From NCBI GenBank assembly GCA_015501585.1, contig JADNRY010000329.1:1-64000 (forward strand): 64,000 nt of DNA, in the 5' to 3' direction. Both the position numbers and the translations under genes were made by a program. The DNA is from Rhodocollybia butyracea (Eukaryota > Basidiomycota > Agaricomycetes > Agaricales > Omphalotaceae). Below are positions 21,652-31,118 of the stretch, piece after piece (the stretch's first letter is position 1; each line of letters begins with the position of its first letter). The notes under the pieces were generated by a model. The model was not told the origin of the DNA and ran no database searches. It was given only the letters and a program-made list of their open reading frames with translations.

Positions 21652-22253
21652 ATGAGACTGCATCTGCCAGCGTTGTGTGCCGTGAAGTAAGTGAACTTCA
21701 TGATTGTGTTTAACCCTTTCGCTAATACTTACAAATGTAGAAAGAGAAGAAGAAGACCGAAGACCGAAAGTTCATCACGCAAGCCTCTCACCACGATGAC
21801 TTGTAAGGCTCTTGATGAGAAGGCCGAACTCATCAATCTAAGCTCAGATTCAGAGAACAATCCTGTCAAGGAAGACCACAGCAATATCGAGATGGAAGTT
21901 ACTCAATGTGATGATGCTCCTAGCAGTTCTGTACGTTTATTCATCCTTTGTGACTCATCCTGTACAAACATTTCCCATAGACTACTGACAAGAAGCCCAA
22001 CGTCAAGAAAGAGAATAAATCTCCCAAAGCCAAAGCCAAAGCCAAAGTCCTGAAGTCGAAGAAGATTGTAGCAAAGTCGCGTGTGCGTAAGCGTAGCCAT
22101 TGTGATGACAGCAACATCTTTTCAGAGATGCAGACAAGCATGGCCCAATCGATGAAACTTCACGAGCGGATTGTAGACAACATCGAGGAGTCGAACCGCA
22201 AAACGGAAGTGTTTCAGGACAAATTTCTCGATATCTTTGCACGTATGGTTGAT
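21652..22253 (+). CDS. Harbinger-associated basic protein (putative DNA-binding partner)
   Basis: Three exons: 21652-21686, 21741-21930, 21981-22253. The N-terminus is Arg/Lys rich (KKRRRRPKTESSSRK), an acidic Ser-rich segment follows (INLSSDSENNPVKED), then a second Lys-rich block with (PKAKAKAK) repeats, and a helical C-terminus (MQTSMAQSMKLHERIVDNIE). PIF/Harbinger transposons encode a transposase plus a second protein with Myb-like DNA binding; position and convergent orientation to the transposase fit that role. I cannot see a clear Myb domain. A run of five A near 22200 may have shifted the last codons. Confidence 0.55.
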
Positions 22254-23738
22254 AAATAATGATTTTGCGCCACTTGTATGCCTTTTTTCGCTTGTCACTT
22301 ACTTTATTGCATAGTCATTGTTCGTTTATCACAGAAAACCTAGTAGTAATCGTTGTATGTACACTAGTAGTATCAAATTGATATCGTTAATCATGGAAAT
22401 AATCTTTTAATGTAGGAGGCATGCAATTGAATCGCTGTGCAATCTGGTTTGGACAAACACAGTTTGCCGCGTTCATGAGAAGGACACCGATACGGTATTA
22501 ACGGCCAACAGGAGATGAAAGTACTTGCATTTTGCGAAAGTTGTTAAGAAAAGGCCAAAGATTTACAACGACGCCAAATCCATGCTCTACCTCTATCCGC
22601 ACCTTGCTCATTGCACAATTCCATGCCTGCTGTTCCTCCGAGAGATCATCATCAGCAAATGGACTGATGAGATGTGGTCCATAGCTGTAAGCCGGGTCTC
22701 CAAAGACGACAAAATTGCACTTGTTCATAGGTGCATCATCTGGGACATCTGGACGGAAACCAAACTCATGGAATTTGTCGAGAAATGCGCTGTCAGTGAG
22801 AAGATGGTTATCATTTCGGCGCCCTTCGTACGGCCCTGCCAAATTACCAATGATTCCATTTGGAAGACACAAAGCTTGATATTTGAGAGCATGCATTTTC
22901 TTGTAGCCGTTGTATGCAGCTTCTTGGCCCTTGCTGGGACGGCACATCTTCCTAATGGTACAATCGAGAAATCCAACACAGTTTGACAACGGTGATCCAT
23001 AGTCTTTGACAGCAATGGCGTAGTCAAGGAGGGTGTCAGGATGAAGAATACCGTCAGAATCACAGTCAAGGAGGTGTTTCCATCTGTTATCAAGCCAGAT
23101 AACGAGTTCATTGGTGATTTGAGAAATAGCAGCGATACTTCGGTTGTATCGAGCAACCATATCATAAAGATCGTGACCAGCATGGAAACGAGCAAGAAGA
23201 AGGCCCAAGGCTTCAACTGCTGGGAAGTTATGGCACTCTTGGGTTATAAACGGGTCTGGTATTTGAAGGACCTCAGCAAGGTCAACGATCTCATCGGCTC
23301 TAAATCTGTGATAAAGATTAACAGTGATTTGAGTGTAAAAACAAAACAAACACATACCTAAACCACCACATACAGCTCCTACCAAGCCTATACAAAGAAT
23401 CTTCACTGATACGTTCACCACCTTGCTCTGGACATGGCCGTTCTCCACAAGCTTCAATTTCCATCTGCAGTAACATCATTTCACAAAGTGTTTGTTCTTG
23501 ATATTGAAGTAAGAATAACGACGCAAGAAGAATTGGAGCGTTTCTGTTATGACTCGATCAATAGTCTCGTCCAAACCTTCACAGTACGTAACTTGGCAGT
23601 AAAAATGATAAGAGAAATTAATGAGATTATAGAGCAAGCCTTTCCATTCGTTGAAACCGCTAGGCAAAAAATATATACTCAAACAACTAGGCTCAAGTAC
23701 AGTTAGTAACTAGTTTGTAATACAAAACTCACAGAAGT

Positions 23739-24150
23739 TATTATTTGGAGATAGCTCGACAAATAATAATAAGATTACCCTCGGAGATGGCTCGACAAGC
23801 AGTAATATGAATCAGAACTAATACTCGGAGTTGGCTCGACAAGTAGTAGTGAGTGTGGTGTCTAATACTTGGAGATAGCTCAACAAGTAGTAGTGAGTGT
23901 GATGTCTAATACTCAGAGATAGCTCAACAAGTAATAGTGAGTGTAATGTCTAATACTTGGAGATAGCTCAACAAGTAATAGGAAGTTGCAACTCGGAGAT
24001 AGCTCAACAAGTGGCAATTAAAGAAGTATTCACTAGGAGATAGCTCAACAGGTGAATGTTAGTGGATACAACTCGGAGTTAGCTCAACAAGATGTATAAA
24101 TGTGTATTGTAGCTTGGAGATAGCTCAACAAGATACAATGAGTTGGTCTG
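23739..24150. repeat. Array of ten hairpins with constant loop and variable stems
   Basis: A core close to GGAGATAGCTCAACAAG recurs ten times, starting near 23747, 23783, 23827, 23871, 23915, 23959, 23995, 24036, 24075 and 24116, at spacings of 36-45 bp. The flanks of each core are complementary to each other but differ from copy to copy, for example TTGCA..TGGCAA, ATTCAC..GTGAAT, ATACA..TGTAT, ATTGTA..TACAAT and TTATTATTT..AAATAATAA. Cores vary only at a few positions (GATAG/GATGG/GTTGG; TCAAC/TCGAC). Confidence 0.85.
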
Positions 24151-24269
24151 GTGATTCACACAAGTGATAACAGCAAACAAGTGGGGGTTTGGATTTAAGA
24201 AAAATAATACGTCTGACGTACATTGGTAAATCTAGACTACTTATATACTGTGCAATGTGTACTAGTTAG

Positions 24270-24600
24270 GAAATGCTGCGGAATGACTAGATTTGAGTCA
24301 TAACTGCGGAAATACTGCGGATGAGTCAGTCTGACTATGTAATGCTGTGCAATGACTAATATTGAGTCATGTATGCGGAACCATAGTTGACTCAGATATC
24401 TGGCTGTGCAATGACTGATATTGAGTCATTGATGTAAAGAGGCTATGCAATGATGTCATAGCTGTGGAGCAGTGATGTGATATCATAACTGCGGAGCAAT
24501 GGAATGACATCATGATTGTAGAGTAGCAAGATGACATCATAGTTGTGGAGCTAGAATGATGTCATGACTGTGCAGACTGTGCAGTGACTGTTAAAGATCA
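24270..24600. repeat. Array of short palindromes (TGACTCA to TGATGTCA type)
   Basis: About nine units of 30-40 bp. The first units hold ATGACT...AGTCAT palindromes (near 24283, 24353, 24411). Later units hold ATGATGTCAT or ATGACATCAT (near 24449, 24503, 24530, 24556). Between palindromes a spacer like AACTGCGGAGCA or AGTTGTGGAGC recurs. The palindromes resemble bZIP binding sites. Confidence 0.75.
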
Positions 24601-25084
24601 TTCTGGTGTTCTGGTAGAATGTGTGCAGCATTAACCCAAATGGTGTTGAATAACTAATGAATGTAAAATGTTAAGTAGAAGTATTAATGATAGTGTTCAT
24701 AGTTGGTTACAGAAGAAAAAAGATTGGGTGTATAGGATTTAGATCTGGGTCATAACAGTTTCGCTCAGCACTAGAACATAAGAACGGCAGTGAAGTCAGT
24801 AGCAACTGAGGCCCAAGCATGATTGCAAGTACGTAACACATCTTCCAGCTATCTTCGTGTGACATGTGACAAATTTAACAAGTGCGAAAATGCTCTATTG
24901 ATGACCAGGATTGACTTTTCCTGGTCCACATATAAAACTCTGGAAGGAGTGTGGTTTAGAGAGGTGTAGTGTGTGTTGTGTGCATTTTCAGCCATCATGT
25001 GACTTGGCTTTGTTTTCCGGTGATCCGGCCCAAACAGAGTTTAACGCTTTCGGCATGTAGGCAAAGGATTATGGCACGTGATGT

Positions 25085-25290
25085 AATTTTACTTGGCATT
25101 TCAAGGGGGAACCTTTTAAGTTATGCCAAAAATTGAAAGTTTATGGAGGAACTTTTTAAAGTTTTCCCCAAAATTCAAAGTTTTACAGGGGGACCTTTTA
25201 AGTTTTCCGGGAAGACCAAAGTTTACGGGGGGGAAGCATTTTAAAGTTTTCCAGGCAGGTGAAAGTTTACAGGGGGCCTAATTTTTGTGC
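25085..25290. repeat. Four imperfect tandem units of about 45 bp
   Basis: Units share AAAGTTTACGGGGGGAA and TTTTAAAGTTTTCC strings (near 25110, 25150, 25205, 25250). Non-coding; may be an LTR or intergenic minisatellite. Confidence 0.6.
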
Positions 25291-26200
25291 AACTTGAACA
25301 GCATACTGCCACTGGATAGTAGATGCACACTTGACAGGAACCTAAAAGGTGAGGGTTTTCTGCTGGCTTTTACTGGGTGAAGCTGAATAGGATGTGCAAG
25401 CCCACAGCTGAGCCTCCCATTGTTAAGCCAAGATTCAAGCAGACTGAAAGAGGAGTCGCGAGTGGACCCCGAGTATTGAGCAGGTAGACTGGGAAGACTG
25501 GGATGTGCTGTGCTGGCATGTTTACTGGTGAGCCTGTCACCATTCTCTGTGGACGAAGAGCCTGATTATCATCCTAGTTTTTTTCTCTACCTAGTTCTTA
25601 CACCATACTGGCCATTACATGCATCCAAACACCTTCGAGCACCCCAACAGACATGTGGCACTCCGAATAGCTAAACGGGCTATGCTCCCCTTCTGTGACC
25701 AAATGAAGGCCCAGCCTGCCCCCGAAGCTATTCGCGACACCACTTGTTTTGTTCGCATTGCACTTTACTTTACCACTGGATGAAATTTCTCCTGCACCTG
25801 TCTGGCCTGGTCTTGGCATCCCCGCTTAGTCTCTCGATTCTCGCTTACCTGACTAGGTCTAGGACAGTCATCATGTAGTGTAGCTCATGTACCTCATTCT
25901 GACTGGTTAGTGTCAACTTAGTCTCGGTGTTGTAGTAGTAGTTCATGTCCAATGAGAAGTGTAAACTTGGTCCTCAGGGTGTAGTAGTATTAAACTTGAT
26001 ATATTGTACTGTAGCATAGCTGCATGAATAGAGATTGTGTTTGTTCATTCATAAAACTCATATGTTACTGTTGAAATCAATCAGATGATAATATAGAGTG
26101 CTTTCCTCTACACTGTTTTGCTAATCCTTGATTCTGGTGTGAGCGTCGAATGGCCAGCACCAACTGCTGAATGCCATGCATCAGGTATGCTGCAACAAAA
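25291..26200. other. Mostly non-coding; one coding-looking patch
   Basis: A + strand frame at about 25612-25790 reads HPNRHVALRIAKRAMLPFC and then APEAIRDTTCFVRIALYF, which looks like real protein in composition, but I cannot name a family. The rest shows nothing I can support. Confidence 0.25.
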
Positions 26201-26206
26201 GCTGCC

Positions 26207-28453
26207 TCATCTCATCCAAAACTGACAATAATTTAGCACAGCAGGTAGCGATAAGGAAAGGAGTACAAACATGTCAATGAATTCCAGTGTGATCATTCTG
26301 TGCTGACCATAATGAGTTGAAAGTTTTGTTTCTTTCACACAGGCAGGCTTCCAATCCTTTAACGCATAGTGATGGTCACGTGTGGGATCTATCTTGTCCC
26401 AGTCGAGAATTACTTGCTTCCATGCATCTGGGCCAGGAGAGATTTTCGGAATGACAGGGAGATGAGCTAAGCTGGGTAGTAAGGTACTACCTGGGTTTGA
26501 AGGACTCATAGCTGCCAATTGTGCATAAGTGGCCTTGGAAGGACCGATTGTGTAAGATGTGGGACAACACTGGTGGCACCCAAAAAAAGGGGAGCCGAAA
26601 CAGGAAACTGAGGTGAGTATGTTTGCGATAATGGAACTGGAGCAGGTGAAGAATGATGAGCTTTGGAAGAAGGGGTTACAAAGTCATAAGAGAACTGTTG
26701 ATGTGGGACTGGAAGTGAACAGGGAAGAAACGGTTGTGAGCTCTGTGGAGCCTGCCAGCCTGTGGTGAGGTGAGGAAAAGCCACACTAAACTGGGTCTTG
26801 ATACTCTGATCGACCAGTTTGAAGAGTGCACAGCCTTCAGAAGTGCTGAGTGGAGACATTTCTGCAGCCTCACCAGCATGTGACTCGGAAGCTTTACGAT
26901 CTAGGGGGGCCAAGGCATCACTATGATCTTCTTCATACGTGTTGAGCTCGTCCAGAAGGTACTGAATCAGGGTGTTGTGCTATTGTCATGACAGAAGTTA
27001 ATCCTGAACACCTGACAAGCACTTGAAAAGATGGTCAAATAAATACCTTTTCATTCGGCACCCATCCTCCCCACCAACGAATTCGTGCAAGTGTCCATCT
27101 CTCATCAATGGGGGCAAACATGAACCTGAACTGTGCTCCTCCCCGACGGAAACAGTGTGTGGTAAACGCTCCAATGAGCCCTGCACAGTGTGTAAATTCA
27201 CTAATCATTTTCTGGACAGCTTTGGGTGTGATAGGTAGTCTTGATTGGACACTGACCCCATTTGCATTGATAGTTGGAAAAATAAAATCATCAGGTTCAT
27301 ACTTCCGTTGCAGAATGTGCATTTCATTGAACATCATCCATATTTGAAGATGCGTATAAATGCAGATTGCATGATTTTTCTGGGGGTAGCAGTTATACTG
27401 GTGTCCTAAAAAAAAAGACCTTCAGCTTTCATGATAGTGTCGAGCAGAGCTGATTACCACTAAGTTGAGTTTTGTTCTTGCCTTCCTTCTTTTGCCAATT
27501 CTTACAATCCCGGAGGTTGAGTTGAATGAACGGCGAATCAGTTGGTGTGGCGCCAGGTCAAGGAAGAGGGTGAAGATCAATATGTTTTGCTTGAAGGTGG
27601 CTTGTCTCGGCATTTCTGTGAACAGTGTAAATTTATAGGGTGGGTATTCTGATGAAAGTCACTTACCGTGTCCATATTGTGAAGCCAACTGAAGCAAATG
27701 CCCAATATCATAGATGTCACCTTTTGAATGCAAGTGATTCAGCATCCACAACAAGGTAGTCATTGGGACAGCCTACAATTGACCATGAGTAGACCTTTTC
27801 CATCAGAATTATGCTCATAGGTTTAGAGTGATGTCATTCTGATTTGCCGTCTTTGCATTTGCAGGCCTCAAGCATGTCCATCACTGTCGATGAATCACAG
27901 GGATTTCTGGTCCATTCGTCAATCAGTGTATCCTATTTCCAGGGCCCGCAATACTTGTCTCCATCACTGAAGGCATCCATTCAGAGACAGGAATAAAGAT
28001 CAAATGTATCATGCACAGAAGTTTGTAATGATGCTTCCAACCGGCATGAATCTGTTCAGCTGTTGACTTTCCCTTCTCCTCATCAAAGCACTTCCAGCTC
28101 ATGAACATGGCAGGTGCTTCGGGTGTACACTTGACTGGAGTTCCCTCAAGACATGTGCCAAACTCGGGATCCATTTCTGAATCCACAGGCTCTTCAAAGC
28201 CACCATCCAGGTCAACTTTTTCACTCTTTGTTTGCGCTTCGTTCTGGCCTTTGATAAAGTCTTTTAGCCAGTTCCGTGTCCTTTTGATGATATCATCATA
28301 TGCTGTATTGGTGTTCCCAGATCACATTCCTTTTGCATTCTTTGCCGTTTCTTTATGAAGTGCAGAAAAGGTTTTTCCGGTTAAATCAACAGAAGATTTT
28401 TTGCCTTTGAGTTTTCCAGAAGGTTTCTTTGCATTGAGATTTTTCGAGCCCAT
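26207..28453 (-). pseudogene. Crypton-like tyrosine recombinase family protein (broken)
   Basis: Multi-exon gene of a family abundant in Agaricomycetes. The start MGSKNLNAKKPSGK is at 28453. Next come FSALHKETAKNAKG, NTNTAYDDIIKRTRNWL, GTPVKCTPEAPAMFMSWKCF, STAEQIHAGWKHHYKLL, DGDKYCG and DMLEACKCKDGKSE. TTLLWMLNHLHSKGDI and LAPHQLIRRSF follow in the recombinase N-lobe, then the catalytic region with HCFRRGGAQFRFM and RWTLARIRWWGGW near 27200-27080. The C-terminal tail has AWKQVILDWD and YALKDWKPA. The His-Cys-Phe-Arg-Arg motif fits the conserved HxxR of tyrosine recombinases. TGA at 28322-28324 and TAG at 27933-27935 interrupt otherwise conserved stretches. Role when intact: element integration or excision (family-based inference). 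Confidence 0.82.
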
Positions 28454-28717
28454 TGGACATATATAGAGAAGTGAGATAAAACCAATCACTCCAGCGTGGC
28501 AAGGTTTCAAATCTCAGGTCCCAGTCCAGTCTACTAAGCTTTCTGAAAATACATTGCTTTGCAATTGAGGTATACAATTATAGCAAGTACCCATAAACAA
28601 GATACTCAAGTAAAAAATCACTGAGTTGCACTTCTTCAGTGTAAAAATAGATGCAAGGTAATGCGATCTTTAGATACTATATTGAGGCAAACTTCAAGGT
28701 GCATAGAACAAGAACCA

Positions 28718-28894
28718 TGTTGGATATTTGTCCTGGGCTGCTCAATCGAGGCTGTGGACAAACACATATATACAAGTGATGTGTAACTACAACCCTTGAT
28801 AATGATCTAACAGGAGTCTTGAACCACCATCTCAGAGCCATCTCAGAGCCATCTCAGAGCCATCTAAGAGTCTAGGAGTCTTCATTAACCAACA
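28718..28894 (+). repeat. 5' LTR of the gag-only copia element
   Basis: 177 bp, TGTTGG...CCAACA. It contains three perfect tandem copies of the 11-bp unit CATCTCAGAGC at about 28827-28860. Confidence 0.75.
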
Positions 28895-29089
28895 GGTTAT
28901 GGGCCCCGTGTCCACACTATACATCTAGGAGTTTTATTCATCATCTAGGAGCTTTACTTTTCACCCAATCACTCAATCTCACTCTTTTCATCATCCCATC
29001 CCCAATCCCTTTTCAATAACTCATATTCATTCACTATGGCCACACTTTCATCCCTTCTTTAACTTGGAAGGAACATTCCCTTACTTTCC

Positions 29090-30115
29090 ATTGCAAATGC
29101 TGATGACTGGAGCAACTGGAAGGACAATGTTTTGAAAATGGTCCTTAGTGCAGATGGTCAGAGTGCCAAGGTTGCCACAGGGTTGACTCCACGTCCATCA
29201 GAGGCTGCTGATGCCAAGGAATGGGACCGACTCAACTCACAGGCGTCCATCATTACATCCCTCACTAATCGAGACTGCCAAAAACATCTACAAGGATAAA
29301 ACAAATGCATCTGAAATCTGAACTGCACTTGTCTCCTATTTCGAAAAATCATCATTTTCCTCACGTTCAGCTACACGTGCTGCCTATCATCGCATTATGC
29401 ATGATCCATCTAAACCAACCAAAGTCTATCTCAATGCTTTGGATGATATGTGTGCTCGTCTTCAGGCACTACTTCCTTCCGGTGATACAATCTCTGATAG
29501 CCATCACAAGGACATCATGCTCCAGAACCTTCATTGATCATTCGAGGCCTGGAAAACATCTCTTCTCGCACAACCTGCTGCACTGTTCTTGAGAGCGCTA
29601 TGGTTTCATTTGACCCTGAGAAGAGAGCCAATGAAATTCTAGATGGGATTAATAACCTGTCTGAACCATCCTCCCATGATGTAGAGGCTGCTGATGCTTA
29701 TGCTACAGCTTTCCGAAAGGGAAGTAAAGGAGGAAGTTGGAATGGATCTGGTACTAGGGGAAGTTTCAGTGGTGGAGGGGGAGGAAGAGGGGGAGCTTTC
29801 AATGGAAGTGGTCATGAAGATGGACAAGGATTTATAGACAGTCACGGAAATCGCTGGTGTGATATGTCTATGGATCGCTGTCACCGTTGTGGAGGTATGT
29901 TGCACAAGGCTTCTAACTGTGTCAAGGACTTGCTGGAGGAAGTCAAGCACTGGTGTCTTAATTGCACATATGACACTGCGCACATCACAATCCTCCCAAG
30001 AACATCTCTTCACATTTCATTGCTCCTATTGATACTTATGGTTTTTCTGCTCATCCTACTTGTCCACCCTTTGAAGAGGAGGAGTATATTGATTTTCATG
30101 CTTGATTATAGTTAT
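29090..30115 (+). pseudogene. Copia gag (UBN2-like) with zinc knuckle, stops present
   Basis: Blocks in order: NADDWSNWKDNVLKMVLSAD, ASIITSLTNRDCQKHL, SYFEKSSFSSRSATRAAYH and VYLNALDDMCARLQALL, then a Gly-rich stretch and a CCHC zinc knuckle CHRCGGMLHKASNC near 29878. Stops near 29299 and 29536 plus frame changes break it. It runs directly into the 3' polypurine tract with no protease, integrase or reverse transcriptase. Confidence 0.8.
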
Positions 30116-30248
30116 AGCTTAGGGGGAGCTCTCTTTGTTTTGCAGAGGGGGAGTGTTGGAAATTTGTCCTGGGCTGCTCAATTGAGGCTGTGGACAAACA
30201 CATATATACAAATGATATGTAACTACAACCCTTGATAATGATCTAAAT

Positions 30249-31110
30249 ATATCCTTTCTTTTGTGTCCTTGTTAAGTAGTTTCTTGGTGTAAGGACAGAA
30301 GCTTCCTGTGTGGCGGGTGGCCTATAAGAGAATAGCCAGTCTGTGAGAGGTCAAATCAACAAGGTGTGGTGAGGCAAAGAATCAGAAGATGCAGCATTAA
30401 ACACATGTCATGTGACATTCTTTCTAGATGCGTACGCGTACAAGACATGACTTTCACCTCAGCATGTATTGAAAGCAATTAAAGATACAGGATACAGGGT
30501 AGATCACTGTACAAAGAAAAAACTCATCCAATTCAATGTACTAGAGTTCAGAATTCATGAGCTTTCTGTTCCAAGGTCAAGACTAAGGCTGAGGAGGTCA
30601 ATATTGATCTCAGTAAGTAGAATTCTGGGGCAATAAGTTGCAATAAGCAGAAAGTAAGCTTGAATTTAATGTCAATTTAAGCTCAGACAACTGGGGAATC
30701 TGCCATCAGCAAAAGTGCATGCCCACTGTAAGGAGTCAAGAGCGTATATAAGGCCTTACGAGGGCCTACCCACCTCACGAGCCTCATGAGGAATGACATC
30801 CCTCGGGAGGCCTCAGGCCAACTAAATTTATCATGAGGCTCACAAGGGCATCATTCATCATGAGGCTCAAGAAGGTGATACAGGGTGATATGAGGCTCCC
30901 ACCTCCTTACAAGGCATACAAGGTGACATGAAGGTCTCAAATCCCTGCCAAGGCATACAAATTCAGATACAATTTTTACTAATTACCATTGTTCCAATAA
31001 AAGAGCAAGTTGATAATGATAAGCATAGTTAGTACAACAGGTTTAGTACAATATCGAGTCTAAAGTTGCAAAGGGAAGCATAATAGCGAGCATTGATGTA
31101 AAGCAAAAGG
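30249..31110. other. Non-coding, repeat relics
   Basis: 30740-30960 is rich in CTCATGAGG / GAGGCTCA strings in both orientations and resembles 34650-34760, so both may be pieces of one inverted-repeat family. No gene seen. Confidence 0.35.
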
Positions 31111-31118
31111 AAAAAAAT

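Larger units (their letters stand above)
23545..24757. mobile_element. Solo LTR (1213 bp) in the Harbinger transposase
   Basis: It begins TGTTATGAC and ends GTCATAACA, an inverted terminal pair with TG...CA ends. The 5-bp duplication GTTTC lies at 23540-23544 and 24758-24762. Excising it rejoins the transposase reading frame. The length is large for a fungal LTR, mostly because of two internal arrays of short palindromes (23739-24150 and 24270-24600). No internal coding region remains, so this is the product of LTR-LTR recombination. Confidence 0.88.
22387..24820 (-). pseudogene. PIF/Harbinger DDE transposase, interrupted
   Basis: DDE superfamily endonuclease (DDE_Tnp_4 type). It starts at the ATG at 24820, runs to 24763, is interrupted by a solo LTR (23545-24757), and resumes in frame. 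An intron lies at 23306-23357. Catalytic acidic residues are visible in NCVGFLDCTIRK, VVFGDPAYSYGP and RIEVEHGFG. TAA at 22498-22500 replaces an expected aromatic codon after LSSPVGR, and the frame continues with YRIGVLLMNAANC to the natural stop at 22387. There are therefore two disabling lesions, insertion and nonsense. The helper gene at 21652-22253 is convergent. I could not find the element's own terminal repeats. Confidence 0.9.
28718..30248 (+). mobile_element. Gag-only Ty1/copia-type element, 3' LTR truncated
   Basis: The 5' LTR 28718-28894 starts TGTTGG and ends CCAACA. It is followed by AGGTTATGGGCCC-like sequence that also occurs at the primer site of the copia element at 44510-49668. 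A purine tract GAGGGGGAG precedes a second copy of the LTR start at 30154. The two LTRs match for about 93 bp with four differences, and then the 3' copy is lost. The interior encodes gag only. Confidence 0.8.

Noticed and set aside
23739..24150. CRISPR array, suggested by repeated cores with variable flanks
   Set aside because: The genome is eukaryotic, the variable parts are short and self-complementary rather than spacer-like, and unit length varies from 36 to 45 bp.
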